Part shown: piece after piece, positions 1-13,700 of the stretch
Position numbering within the stretch: position 1 is the stretch's first letter
How the letters are laid out: the number at the start of each line of letters is the position of its first letter
Assembly (NCBI RefSeq): GCF_020184175.1
Contig: NC_065531.1
Location: 69,224,604 to 69,288,603 of the forward strand
DNA length: 64,000 nucleotides
Source: Aphis gossypii
Lineage: Eukaryota; Arthropoda; Insecta; Hemiptera; Aphididae
Direction: 5' to 3'
Translations under genes and position numbers: made by a program
The notes under the pieces: generated by a model
The model's input: only the letters and a program-made list of their open reading frames with translations
Database searches by the model: none
Told to the model about the DNA's origin: nothing

Positions 1-1084
1 TAAAAATAAATTAACCTTTGAATTTAACTTATTTTTTAACCATTTAATGCTCATGTATTTGCTTATGGGTGTATTAAACTTGATTGTAATTATGATTCAT
101 TTATCTTGGGGCCATTTCTTTCAAAATATAAAATATTCATTATGAAACATAAATTATTATTTTGGAACCATTTTGTTACACGAGACTTATATATTATGTA
201 ACATAGGTAAATTCATTAATATATTTACTTATATTTAACAGAAGATACATTTGTATATAGAGTTAAATGAATACTTTCATAGTCAATGCATCCACCTGTA
301 TGAGCAATAAATACTACATAATATGTATTACACGTATGTCGTATATGTAACAAGAAATAGTTGTAACATTATAAATACTACACCAAGTGAGATGGTGGTA
401 AAAAGATATTAAATTAATAAATTATATAACCTATTATATTATGAACCCAATTAGAAGACGTGTATTACTTTAATTATTTTTTAAATTATCATTAGTTTTT
501 CTTACTAAAAACTGAAAATATTATAAACGAACTCAATAAAAATCCAAGCAGCCATAAAATATATTTAATATACATTATGAATGTTTTTCTTATCATAAAT
601 CATAATGGATCAATTTTCAATTTTAAAAACAGTATTCAAATTAGTGTAAAATAATATGATTTCAATATATAAAATCCATATTGATCAACATTAATACATC
701 ATGTAACAATTACTATATTATACATATTATAAATTGTGTATAATATAAAAATTAAATTTTTTTTGTACTAATATGCTGGAACACATGTGTCTAGTAACAA
801 AATATTATACTTAATAATATTAGTAATGCATACTATTACATAAAAACATTAAAAACAAATGAACAATATGTTCTTATCTTAGAAATACATAATAATACAT
901 CTCTATTATATTTTTACTATTAATGTATACAACTTAAAGAGTAAAAATATAATAACAAAATATTATTAAAAATAAAATACAAATTGATTATTTAATACTA
1001 TAGGATAGAATAAGGAGGTACTTAAACTAAAGTAAAAAAGTCAGCACAATTCGGTGGTGGATGTTTGTCTAGGATAGTGTAATT
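1..1084. other. AT-rich spacer, no gene seen
   Basis: I see no conserved protein, RNA gene or clear terminal repeat here. The base composition is strongly AT with many short A or T runs, and all reading frames close quickly. It lies downstream of the MAD2 gene. Confidence 0.6.
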
Positions 1085-1456
1085 TTACTGTAGGTATTCG
1101 ATTTGAATGCAATATGATTGCATTCGATAAAAAACGATTCTGAGCAGACGAGGGGATCTTTTTTATTTAATTTTATTCGTTTCTATGTTAATAAACAAAG
1201 CCGTTATTATTTTGTATTATCTACATAATCGTGAAGTTGTACATTTTTTCTCCTTTAACCGTTTTTATTTCGAGTATCATTTCGAAAATCGAAAAATGAC
1301 CTCTCTAAAGTACCTGTTCAAAAACATCACCTTTCAGAAAATATGCTACACTTGTACTTTTGAGCAAGTTTAGGGGGAGAAAAGTGTTTACAGAGTAAAA
1401 AAGAAATAAACATCATTGTAAAACCAATATATTCCTCGCTTCGCTCAGAATCTAAA
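1085..1456. mobile_element. Degenerate transposon-like repeat with inverted ends
   Basis: The left part carries a perfect hairpin at 1103-1123 (GAATGCAAT, three bases, ATTGCATTC), followed by ACGATTCTGAGC near 1134. The right part ends near 1438-1452 with GCTTCGCTCAGAATCT, whose reverse complement (AGATTCTGAGCGAAGC) matches the left GATTCTGAGC block. Inverted GATTCTGAGC ends about 310 bp apart suggest an old non-autonomous DNA element. The 62-codon frame inside (1185-1373) shows no family resemblance and is probably not a gene. Boundaries are approximate and the superfamily is unknown. Confidence 0.45.
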
Positions 1457-1554
1457 ATAATGTACAATATTGTGATTAAAAAAAAATAATGTAATAGTGT
1501 TTTGGAATAAACAAAAACAATTATTATTTAACGTATGATTAGCTAAAGTAGTGG

Positions 1555-1560
1555 TTTATT
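1555..1560 (-). promoter_or_regulatory. Poly(A) signal AATAAA of MAD2
   Basis: TTTATT on the plus strand reads AATAAA on the minus strand, about 145 bases after the MAD2 stop codon. It is the nearest canonical hexamer I noticed downstream of that gene. Confidence 0.45.
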
Positions 1561-1704
1561 AAAAAATATTAGTTTTTAAAAAATAAAAACCAATCATCAC
1601 TTAACTCAAAATTTGTAAAATAAACAATACCATTAAATTATATAAAAAAATTAGGTATAAAAAAAACTTAATTAATTTGATCACCATATTGATGGACATT
1701 CTTT

Positions 1705-3148
1705 TTAAAAGTCTGCTTTATAACTAACAACAGTATCCATTCTATGCAATGAAGTAGAAAATGATCTTAACTGTAACTCTTGAGAATTAGCAATATAACT
1801 AGGAGCAGTTTCAGACCATTCTTGTGGTACATCTACATCAGGTTTAGTGTATATTTGCAAGTCAAAAGCACATGGACAATCAAGCAAAGGTAAAAAACTA
1901 ACAGTAGAACAAATTTGCCTTAATACGTCTCTAATTTCTTTTTGGATTATTGATAACTCCTTATTTCCAACCGAGTCTGGATTGGAATCGCCAGATCCTT
2001 CATACTGCAATTTGAAATCCCAACGTTCCATCACTTCTTTGGTGTTAACATTGGAGATAACCATTGACATTTTTTGAATTTTTTGTTCTAACAACCAATC
2101 TAAAAAAAAAAATGTAAAATTAATTAAAATTCAAAATTACAAACAGTTAAAAATGAAAAAATAATCTTAAGTAGGAGTTATTTTAATATAAGTTATATTA
2201 TTATTATCATTATTTTTTTTATTAAAAATTATTATCATTGATTATATTTTATCAATTTTAGTAATACTTCAGTACCTATAGCTTGTAAATATTTTTGTTA
2301 TTAGCAATTTAAATATCTATATAACTTTAAATAAAAATCATTATATTTAAAATAAAACTATTTTAAAAATTTCAATGAATAGTAAATATTTACAAAGTAA
2401 AAAATGTTTGCTTAAACAGTTCATATAAAAAAAAAAAAAAACAGAATATTTATAACTTTGTCTCCATTTTACTAATTTACAATAAGATAAAATTGATGTT
2501 AAAAATAATCCACTATACTCTGTTGTTTATAATATCATAGTGAATTGATCTATAGTCAAGTTAAGCTTACAATTTTAAAATGATCATGACTTACTTTAAA
2601 ATAAAAATATCAAGAATGTAGGATCCTAGTCCCTAGATTATGTTTACCTTTAAATTTGATTATATAAAAAAAAAAACAAAGTATAGCAAATTACTTCAAA
2701 CATACCTATACATTACTATGTTATGTGTAAGTAAGGTAAAGACTATACTTCGTGTAGAAAGCTAAAATGAATTATTTTTGTGTAAACAAAAAAAATATTT
2801 TCAATTACTAACTGTTATATTAATTAAATACATGCCTTTCATTTGATTGAGAACAGGTTGTAGGAACTGTTGAATTTTAGTATCAGTTGACACGAGAATT
2901 GATAGACCAAAATGTTCTTCTGTTTTGAATGATTCCGGTGGGTAAATTCCTCGTTGAAAAAGAATACTGTTAATTCCAAAATCTAGAATGAACGATTAGT
3001 GACATCAAAATACTATATTATATATCATGTAGAAAATCATAATAGTAATAATAATTATTATTATTTAATGCTTACTTAAATAGTCCATAACCAGTTTCGC
3101 AGACCCTTTAAGAGTGATGGCGTTTTGGCTCTGTTGTTTGGTAGCCAT
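1705..3148 (-). CDS. mad2: MAD2 spindle assembly checkpoint protein
   Basis: HORMA-domain checkpoint protein. At unattached kinetochores it binds MAD1 and then CDC20, and so inhibits the anaphase-promoting complex. Exons on the minus strand are 3148-3076, 2982-2836 and 2099-1705, giving 204 residues against 205 in human MAD2L1. The start (MATKQQSQNAITLKGSAK) aligns with the family N-terminus. Exon 2 holds NFGINSILFQRGIYPPESF, the hallmark FGINSILYQRGIYP stretch. Exon 3 begins in the conserved KDWL and carries VMERWDF, IRDVLRQICSTVSFLPLL, CAFDLQIYT and LRSFSTSLHRMD, which is the C-terminal safety-belt region that closes on partners. It ends SYKADF then TAA. Intron 1 is GT-AG. Intron 2 fits only with a GC donor (separate entry). 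No frameshift is seen. Confidence 0.95.
2100..2835 (-). other. Non-canonical GC-AG intron in MAD2
   Basis: Exon 2 ends AAAG at 2836 and is followed by GCATGT. The acceptor is a long T run ending in AG at 2101-2100. Joining at GC gives M-K-D-W-L-L-E-Q, matching the KDWL of the family. The nearby GT (in GCATGTAT) would add four bases and break the frame. GC donors after AG are a known minor class of U2 introns. Confidence 0.8.
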
Positions 3149-5141
3149 TGTTTAATGTTTGTAATTGTAATATAGATAGAAATAAATAAATTACGAGTAG
3201 TGCATTCAGTTTTTAGGGAATAAAGCTTAAAACTTAAAAGTGAAAGAGGAATAAAAAATGTATGTAATATTTACGATTCAAAATCAAAAATCATAATAAA
3301 TAATATGATATGTATTGAAAACACAAAAATAACGGAAAATCCTACAATTCAATTCGTGTTCTGTTATCACGATTAACCTTTTAGCGAGTAAGTACAAAAA
3401 TTTCCATCATGTTGTAGCTTACAACTTCTTTGGTTTTTAGCATTTGCCGGTACTGTTATCAATAATAAACTTATCACATCACACAGATACACAGATATAA
3501 ATATAAATAGATAATAAACTATTTATCACGGACCTAAGATATACATATATATATATATATAACTATATATTGTATTATAGATCTTAATTTTATAAAATCC
3601 ATTAAACATCAGGCTATTCTTTTTTCTTTTACAACAGCTTATTAACAATAATGTCATGACCAGTTCTATATCGAAAATTCAAAATTCTAATATCATTTTG
3701 AGTTTTGAAATTTTCCATTATCCATTATTTATCACTTTTATCAATATTAACTATAGACCAATAATTATAAAGATACCTACTTATTTATTTTAATTTTAAG
3801 TACATTATAATATAGTTGAATAAATAACTGCTTGTTATTAAGAATCAAATGGAATATCCGAATATCCCCAGTTGCCACCTCATAATATGTAACAATGCCA
3901 ACATACTAAGGCCGTACCTGGTACCTGCAAGGGGTACACTGGGTTCAGGGGTCCGGAACCCCCCCGAAATTTAAAAAAAATAGATACTTATTACTCATTA
4001 ATTAAAAATTATATTACATCTTTAAGTGTAAAAACAAATGATAAAATTATAATAAATATGTACTATTAAGACTTCTGGTACTAATAAATACTCGGGAATA
4101 CCAACAGACACTAACGGACACGTCATATTTTCCATCGTGGTTAAATTTTGCTGAAGAGCTAAAATCAACTAATTTAACACGATCATATTATAATTTATCT
4201 ATACGATATAGCATCATATTTTCAGGTTTTAAGACTTGCGGTATTTCACGTATCAGTCAGTTATATATACAAATTATCAGTTGATCCGTTCAGTGTTATA
4301 GAAGCTAGCACCCGCCAGTGCAAGCCACCGACAACGCAGTTCCGTATTCCAACTCCTGAAGTTAGCGAATAGTAGCTCAACTTCAATTATAATAGGGACT
4401 CTAGCGTGACGAACGACAACTTCACATTAGGTTTCATTCCTTGTTCTTTCATACGGTACCGTTGATACTATTAATATTATTTATCATTGATGTAGGTATC
4501 ATGTATATTCTGTACATTTAAAAAAGATAATTGTTTAAATCGAAATATCATGACTATTAATTTACTGTATAAGGCTTATTGTGTTGTTATTTGCAGGTAA
4601 ACCCCTTCTCATTTCAATCAGAACACGATTCATCGCTGTCAAACTGCTGAAGTTTGTGTAGGTACCAATACGGTGTTAACGAAACATAGCAATTCGCCCG
4701 AATTTCGATTTGTATGTATAGAGTTACTCCAAAAAATATTATAACTCAGAATATGAAATTGAAATTTAAAATGCATGTTGTCATTCAAAAAAGAAAAGGC
4801 TTAAAAAATTATAACAACAAAAAAATATTATGAAATATAAAATTTTTTTTAATATTGGTTTATTTTACTAGAAATGATATAAAAAAAATATTTTCAAAAA
4901 CGTTTATTGATTTTAAAATAATGTGTGTTTTTGATAAGAAAATCGCCCAATACTTACCTAATTAATAAAGTAGTTATGCGGATTTATGGAAGGAAGAGCT
5001 TACAGCTTTACAAGGAAATAAGGAATAATAATGATTAACATAATATGTATGTTTTTAAAATTTTTTAATAAAATATTATACAAGTTATATACAATAATTT
5101 TAATAATACAATATATGTGAGAATGTTAAATATAAATTAAT
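3149..5141. other. Spacer between MAD2 and the transporter, with repeat fragments
   Basis: This holds the MAD2 promoter side and the transporter 3' end. An (AT) microsatellite lies at about 3543-3560. At 3908-3975 GGCCGTACCTGG is followed by a GGGGTCCGG-ACCCCCCC block, typical of a DNA-transposon end; no partner end was found. A less AT-rich stretch (4080-4660) contains TTGCAG at about 4591-4596 and scattered stops. It could be an untranslated exon, but nothing proves it. A variant ATTAAA signal for the transporter lies at 5098-5103 on the minus strand. Confidence 0.5.
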
Positions 5142-8100
5142 TTAATTTAATGTTGTAAAAATTCTAGGTTTCGTCTTCGTGTTATATGTTGAGCACAATG
5201 CTCCGACGGTGAATAAAGCCCCGACTATTAAACAACCTCCACTGTACACGTAAAACTAAAAAAATAAAATGTATTTTTGTATAGCTACAATATCTCACGA
5301 GCCTATAGTAGTTATACACAATATGAAAAACAAATAATTACAAAAACTAGATATTTTTCCTCAAATTATGAAAATTGATAAATCATAATTGAGATATTTT
5401 TGGATATAAACTATAAACCGTATGCAATACGTAGATAGTAAAAAAGTAGTTTTATTTATCCGAGTATTCAACTTATTTCAACCAAGATGTAAGTAATAGA
5501 TACATACATATATTTGAAATTGAACAATAATTGTCCGAAAAGTAAAATGTATAAATAAAACAGCATTTATAAACTATAATAATTTATTGGAAAGAATTTA
5601 TTATTGGATAAACCTAATAATGTTCTATAATATAGTCAGTTTATAATGGCGACTTAAGTGTATAAATAATAATAAAAAATAATGTTAAATAATAATAATA
5701 ATTAATTAATTTACCTGTGTTCTAATGTCCAACATGAGTCCTATAGGACTATTTACAACTACTGTCAAACATGTTTGCAATAAGAGAGACATGAATGTAT
5801 TAACTCCAAATACCAATGCATAGCTGTCTGCCGGTATATTTTTGGCTACTTCACAACTAAAATAAATAAATATGATTTATATGAGTTGTTCAAGTATCAA
5901 CAAAAACGCGTAATTGAAATCAAAAAAATAATGAATAATACAATTTATGTTTGAAAAAAAAAAATAAAACTATAATTGATGCTATTTATAGGTATCGTCC
6001 ATTAAATTAAAAATGTTTATTTATTTCCTTTATATAATATATAAGTATATTTCTAAAAACAAATAAAAATAAAATGTATTCATCAATAAAGTACTATCTA
6101 CCTATGTTTAATATTATTTTGGATTACTCACTTAGCTGCAGTGGCCATAATATGATAAAATGTTCCAAACATAATGTACCCAACATATGCATGTGATAAT
6201 AATTTTTCTTGAGCCATTATCAACAATAATAATCCTTGACTAAAAGTTAAAGTACCAATTAGCCACCAACTTGGTATTGTTATGATACCAATCAAATAAA
6301 CTCCCAGAGTACCTTAAAAAATACATTAATACAATATTATAAAAGTAGCCATAGCATTCATATTATAAACTTTTAAAAATAAATGTACCTAACGATAGTA
6401 CCTATATAGGGCTGATAAAATATTAAACGACACCAGTAGCATAATTAGGGGGATTTAGGTGGGGCGGCTAAGCTCTTATTTTGAGATTTCAGCATTCCTT
6501 TCCATGATTGTAAAATTAATTAAAAAAAAATTTAAAAACACATTTTATTGTTATTACGATGATTAATCTCATAATTGTACTGTTCAGTATAAATATATTG
6601 TTATGCTTGATAAATTTTTGAAATTTGCTTAATGGAAGAAAATCAAATCCATTTTAGAAATAGAAATATATTATTGAATAATAGGAATAATTATATACGT
6701 ACTTATTATTGTACATATAGCTTCAACTAATCCATTATTGGTCACTTGTAAATCCGTGCCATTTCGGTATATTTCTTGCCATAATGATTGGAAATACGCC
6801 ATACACTGCATAAATTAACAGTGTTAAAAATTAAAATTTAATACTTAAAATATTTTAGATTATAAATATGAAATAATAAAGTTAACTCAATTAGTATATA
6901 TTGTTATAAGCAATACATTTGCATTTTCATGTTATATAATTTAATAATAATAATGAAAAAAAAATGATAAATAATATGAGTTGTATTTTAAAATAGGAAC
7001 ATTAAGATTTACTTTTTAAAGATTTACGCCCCAGGAAAAATTATAAATATAAACATTAAATAAGTGTTTGAATCATATAGGGCCTATATTATAGGCGCTG
7101 TAATTACCGTGTGTATATGCTCTGTTATAGATTTTACGAGACAATGTTTTACAACTGTATGAGAAAGTCACGATGAAACAAAGCATATTATAAATCTATA
7201 GATTATAATTATATCATACAATACAATTATTTTATTAACTAAATTAAAAAAAAAAATTATTATTCCCATTAAAAATATGTCTCATTTCTTATAAATTATT
7301 CAACTTGAATCTTGATTATTAAAAAATAAATCCGAACCTGATAATAAATGCATGTGCCTAAAGCCCACCAGACGGACCATTGAAGAACATAACGGTTTGT
7401 GAAAGCCATAATAAAGTCGGACCACAGTCTTTGACACACAGTTTTTGGTTTGGAAACATTAACATCTACGAATTATAAATATTTATATATTTATTTATAC
7501 AATATACATACACATAAACATAAGTATTAATAGTATTATGCAAAATGTGTATTTTAAGTATACATAGCTGTTTGTGAGATGTTTATGTGCTTCGAAAAAA
7601 ATGTTAAATCACCATATGTTACAGTCAAATTCCACAACCCTTATTATTGATTTTATTAGTATTTGTAAAAAAAAATTAAGTACCTACTCATAGGCGCAAT
7701 TAGGTGGTGGCTTAGCCCCCCCCCCCCAAATATTTGGCTAGCCTTCTCAAATATTATTATTATTTCAGATATTATCAATGCTGCACATTCCATAAACAAA
7801 ATATACATGCATTAAATTTGTTCTAGTCCCTCCCCCACCAAAAAAAAATTGACCCTAGTTACGTCTATATAAGTACCATATGGCATAGGTAGGAAATATT
7901 GTCGGAAGGAGTTTTGGTATAGATATACATTAAATTTAATTCACAATATTTATTTTAAAATTGTTTTGTCTTTAATTTCGAGGGGTGTTTGAACACCCAA
8001 AACATCCCCCTTACCTACACCCATGGTAAGTACTTATTTAACTATCATAATAATTAAATTTGAAAAACAAATACATCATAATTGAAATATATATTTTTAA

Positions 8101-10794
8101 CAATACAATATACTTTAATATATTATAATCTAATATAAAAAAGAAGTTTTGGAGGGCTTCTGGGTATGCCAGTGCCACAATATATCATAGTTTATAGTTA
8201 GTTCTATAGTTTTATATTTCTATGATAAATCATTTTGGATTTTATAATGTTATTGTATAATTTCAAAATTATTAATTGTTAAGCACTAGGTAATATTTAC
8301 TTAAACTGGAAAACAATTAGAAAATAATGCATTCGATTTTTAATCTATACTAGTATACATCATCTACTACTGTATATTTTAAGCTTATAAGGCTAACAAT
8401 AAAATAAATAGAAAATTTTATTTTAAGAAAGAATATATTGTTTTTACCTGTGTTATCTTTTATGTATGTATGTTCAAAGTTTTGATGAAAATATATGCTA
8501 CTTTTAATTGAAGGTAATCCAAAAGCCCAAAATACTGATACAGTTGCACCTGTAATGAAATAGGTAAGTATAATAGAAGCATGTTAATTTAATTCATTAT
8601 AACCCTCTACTTCTACAAAACAATATAAGAATAAATTGTCTTACCAGCTAACGTTAAATGATTTAAATAATACACAGTTAATATTTTGTTATCAATCAAT
8701 GTTTGAGCAAGCAAAGCCGAAAAAAGTCGGCCAAGAAGACATGCCATCTTCATATGGCTAGAAACAGTTTTGTAATACTTTTTATCTACTTTTGAGTAAA
8801 CGTATGTAAAGTATGCAACTTTACAGGATATCAGTGTGCCGTAAAATACTTCCATTACCTATATTAAACAACAGTTTTATTAGAAATTATATTAAATTGA
8901 TTAATTTAAAGGTTTAATAAAATTTAACGAACCTATGGGCTACTTAATCATGTTTAAAGTACCATTATAGACGCGTGTTGTAAGTTACTTTACTCGTTAT
9001 TTAAATAAAATTGTATGGAAATTACTTTACTTTTCAAATAGCATAGTAACTATATTATTATAATACCAACTGTTAGTATTAGTATAAGTATAAGTATATT
9101 AATTATAAAAATAAACCGTTTAAAAAAAATATCAAATGGCTATAATCATTTATAACTTAGCAATGTAAATATTTATCATTTATCAGTAAGGATTAAGTAC
9201 CTATCATAAAAATAATACCTATTATATTCTACTATAAATAAATTGTAAATAAAGTAATAAAATTGAACAGCTTTATATAACACTAAATTTTTAAAGTATT
9301 AAAAATAAATAACTAAAGATAAAAAATAAAAACAAATTGTATATACTATAATTAAATTCATATGCCTACTATATCTAAGTGTTTAAAATTCATTCATACT
9401 TAATAATAGTATGAATAATATGAAATGTATAAACATTTAATAGTCCACACTATAAGTATTCAATATTCATAGAAAACGTTCTGTGTAAACGTTCTATTTA
9501 GAGGAATCAAATTAAATAATAAATTTAATAAATTGTTCTTGTAATTTATGGTGCAATTAGACCTGTCAATATATCGTTGAAAACGGAATTGTGGCCAGTT
9601 AAAATTAAATATGCATATTTTAGATTATACATCCCTAATGCCCGCCCCGAAATCTAAACATATTTTTATAGTAACTGTATTACGTTAGACTATAAAAATT
9701 GCTTATCAAAAGTAATTTCTATTATATTTTTGTTACTTGGAAATAATTTTAATAAAATTGTTTAACGAGTAAATAAAGTAACGCCGTTACAGTAACATTA
9801 GCACATTATTAATTCATTAAATGTTTGGTGATTGTTCGTGAAACCTAGTTCTATTAACTAATGAAATAAAATAAGAAGCTAAGGATTTTAAAATTAATAT
9901 CTAGTGCTCCAAATAGGATTTTATAATATTTTGATTTTGAAACCAGTTATATTGATAATTTTAAAATTTAAGATTATTTGTACATTATAGTGCAAGTGCA
10001 CTGAACAACATTCACACTACGCAGTCACAATTTCCATTTAAGAAAAAAAATATTTATATGATTTTATATGGTTCAAAATTTTTTTGTTTAACTTTTGATT
10101 TCAAGTATTTTTTCTTTTAATATCTATTTTTAACAACTTAGTAAGGTTAAATAGGTATAGACGGTATAGTGCTAGAAAAAAAATTAAAATTAAATGTCTA
10201 TGCAATTTATATGCTAAGGATTTTTTTAAAGATTTTAGTTTAATTATTCAAAAAATAATTATTAGGTATAAGTGTAGTTGTAGCAAGTAATACAAATTAG
10301 TACATAAAGTACGTTATTTTTATAAAAACATCAAAATTATATAAATATTTATCTTGTGAGATGAACTTTTGTACAATTTAGATATTTTAACAGCTTAATA
10401 ACAAGTAATTACATTTTAAATAATTATTTAATGACTTACCTACCATCATATTAGTCTTTGATCGAGTAAAAATCAATAATATTTGAACAGTGAAACTTGA
10501 TAGCGCATTCAGGACAACAATTGGTTTATAATATAAATAATCAGTAATCAAAAATATGATAATTGTAACGCCAAGACAAGTATAAGTTGATACTGGAAAT
10601 ATTTCTTGATTCACCTAAAGTGAAAATGTAATTAAAAATCTTTAATGTTATATTAATTAAAAACTCACTTCTTGATTAGTAAAATTCATTGGTGGATTTG
10701 TCAAGTATTGAATAATATAAGGATCTGCGGGTCGAAATTCTTTCAGAAACCCAAATACAGCAATCCATATAGACTGAATTAACCATTTCTCCAT
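5142..10794 (-). CDS. SLC19A-family folate/thiamine-type transporter
   Basis: Major-facilitator membrane carrier of the SLC19 family (reduced folate carrier and thiamine transporters). The substrate cannot be decided from sequence alone. Nine minus-strand exons: 10794-10669, 10614-10444, 8858-8645, 8549-8448, 7465-7338, 6805-6703, 6312-6132, 5856-5715 and 5255-5142, giving 426 residues, slightly shorter than human members. Family blocks appear in order: FGFLKEFRPADPYIIQYL near the N-terminus, VNQEIFPVSTY, FLITDYLYYKPIVVL, MEVFYGT with YFTYVYSKVDKKYYKTVSS, FWAFGLPSIKSSIYFHQ, the long cytoplasmic loop, NRYVLQWSVWWALGTCIYYQ, QSLWQEIYRNG, NGLVEAICTI, and ADSYALVFGVNTFMSLLLQT. Many hydrophobic stretches fit a 12-helix carrier. 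All junctions are in frame. Exon 2 has two overlapping donors (see findings). Confidence 0.9.
6427..6475. mobile_element. Transposon end fragment in transporter intron 6
   Basis: AGCATAATTAGGGGGATTTA followed by GGTGGGGCGGCTAAGC resembles the left end of the small element at 7690-7868 (GCGCAATTAGG, then a G-rich stretch and a CTTAGCCCC block). No second end was found nearby, so this is called a fragment. Confidence 0.35.
7690..7868. mobile_element. Small foldback (MITE-like) element in transporter intron 4
   Basis: The left end reads ATAGGCGCAATTAGG. The reverse complement of the right end is ATAGACGTAACTAGG, matching 12 of 15 bases. The inside has a run of 12 Cs (CTTAGCCCCC...) and a CCCTCCCCCACC block, both unusual in this AT-rich DNA. 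Size (about 180 bp), ends and lack of a frame fit a non-autonomous DNA transposon. No clear target duplication was identified. Confidence 0.55.
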
Positions 10795-13700
10795 TTTTAA
10801 AAATATTATTGAAATGATTTTTTAAACTCTAGAACATTTTTCTAGTTGTACAGCAGACTTCTGTTAAGAATCATTCAAACATACTGCACGTGTATCTTAT
10901 ATGTATTTATATTTTGAACTCAAGTAGGTACCTACCTATTAAGATAAGATAAATACATAAATGAATTATAATTAGAGTTCGAGACTTAAAGCATATATAT
11001 TGTCATATATATATGACCAATAAATTTAAAAATACCTATGCGTTAAAAATAAAACAAGCACTTAAAAAATAATTAATAGAACGGATTTTATTAGATATGA
11101 AAAAAAGTTTTTTTATTTTTATTATTTGACATTTTAATATTATAATTATAAATATATAAATCAAATTTCTTAAAAATTAGTTTTTGAATGTTTTGAAGAA
11201 AAAACATAGACGTATGCATAATTAAGTAAATATTTATACTAAAAATATGTTGTTATTGTTATAATAAAATGCTTATCTTATCATTGGTTAGCATTGAGCT
11301 ATTAGATTTTGTTGAAAGTTATCAAATAGAAAAGCTTTCATATTATCGGCTATAGATTATAGGTAATAGACTAATATGTCGTAAATGAACGTTCTACGTC
11401 AACAGATGTTATTGGAACATTATTGGATGTATATATTATTTGAATAATACTATATTATTGTATGTAAGATCTTCTGCTATTGAATTAAGGCTAATATAGG
11501 TTCTCCTCTGGTGATCAATTAAAATTTTTTGTCTTAAAATAATTAAACCTTGGTTTTTTATTAATAATATATTCTCTGTTTTTTTTTTTAACACTGCAAT
11601 GCAATGAGATCCTATTGTAAATTATATAATTTTGTTTCAATATCCTCAATACTTTTAAGCGAATTTGCGTATGAAACATCTTGTGTTTGTAGTTGTTTAA
11701 TAGCTACAGTTAATACTTCAAAATCGAATTTGATATGTTACAGTTAAGTGTTGAATCAGATAGTTTATGAAACAATTAAAACGTGTAAGTAATGTACATA
11801 ATTTATGCTTTAACTTGTTATAATATTAATTACATATCTGGCATCAATTCGTTAATGTGTAAAACAGTCAAACTGTAAAAAATATGGTCACCTAACCGTC
11901 CTAACCAATAACGTTGAGTCGCCCATGCGATGTTCTATCTTTCGTTTTCTTTGCAGCGTCTAAACGCAGCATCAGGCGCATTGTTATTTGTTACTAGATA
12001 CATGCATTTTATATGTGACTGTTTTTTTACTTGCGTCTAACGCAGCGCGTTGGTAAATATCGCAGTACGTCCGTCATATTTGATTAACCTCTACGTCACC
12101 GGTAAATATTAAAATTTTGTTATTATACGTCTAAAAATCAATACATGTATTGATGATACATAGTATACTTAATGTGTATATTAGACATCTAAAATAGACA
12201 TTAGTAACACACAGTAAATTCCCGTTCTATGCGTCCATATTTTCTATAAAAATAAGTTTAAATGTATAATACTAATCCATAGTTTGACATATAAATAATT
12301 TAACAATCATAAAGTCAAATATATAGGAATATGTGTATAAGCTAAATAATATACTATGTATTACTAAAATAATAAAGTTGTTAATCTTAAGGAAAAATAG
12401 CAAAGAACCGTGCCCCTTATACTATCAACTATATTTCTGTTGAAAATGACAATTTAGAAAAAGAAATGTTGCCCAATTTTTAGATTTGTATGAATAAAAG
12501 TTTGTTAAAAATTATTCAGTTCAGGATTCCAGGATGTATTACCTAGATTACAATATTATTGGTCAAATATTAAGTATATAACAATTACAATTATCTCTGG
12601 TGACTAATGAAAATAATACAAAATTAGTTTTTATAGGATTTTTTTTATTGACCCTCACCCCATTTCACATTTGAAAAATACGGACTACGCCATTGAATGA
12701 ACTTATGTAAATTGTATACCTACAGTATACACACAGTCAGTGTTTTTACAAAAATTGGTTAATAATGTGTACTTAATAACATTCTCTATGATTCGAATTG
12801 GCTCGTAAACAATATTTTTCGGATTTTTTTTTTCATCTTGTGGTTTTTAAATCTGCTTTATTAAAATACCAGCCACTAACACCTATATAATTAAAAAAGT
12901 CATATTCCACGGCCGATGGTCTATTGAATTCATTTCCTGTACTACAGTCTACAGCTGTATACGGTATGATGGCCTGTAATGTTTTCATAATATTAAATTA
13001 AGCTTATAGTTCTGTGTGTATACTGTATATTATTGTGCTTACAATTTAACCTTACGCAGCTATACCTATTATTTACCTAAATTATATTTATATACCTACT
13101 GATTGCAGTGCTAGTTATATAGATACCTACTGTAATAATACTACATACTGTGTGTGTGTGCATAGTCCATGTTCTGTACATATATAACAATATTGATGGA
13201 CGGTGGTAGTAGCCATCGTATACGGTTTTAAGTCGTGTTTTCGTGTGGAAATGTTTATGGTTTTATGGTCGAGTGTATGTATCGAACCCGCTACGCATTT
13301 ATGAATCATTTCGTATATTTTCGTGTACATAGAGATGCACCTGCCGACAAAAGAAACTAACGTCTTGTGTAATTATTTTATATACGTCTTAGTCCACGGT
13401 CGGGGACGTCTGTATACATACAATAATATTATATATACAACATAATCCCGTACATAAAGGATAAACGATTGGACCACACGTGGGGTATATGATGCGTATA
13501 CGGCGTACCTACACGTTCAACTCGCATAATATGTGTATTATGAGCACTTCACTAAAAGGTTAATGCAGCGGACTGCGAGGGCAGCTATATGCACAATCCA
13601 GTCATCCAGAATATTGTCGTGCAGCTATATTGTGGTCAATCCGTAAAGGTTGTGGAGGATACGAAAATATCCTGCAGCACGTAGTCCCTAAGGATGCAGG

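Noticed and set aside
13127..13330. 67-codon minus frame
   Set aside because: No family resemblance, low-complexity TATA/TGTG context, no splice sites at its ends.
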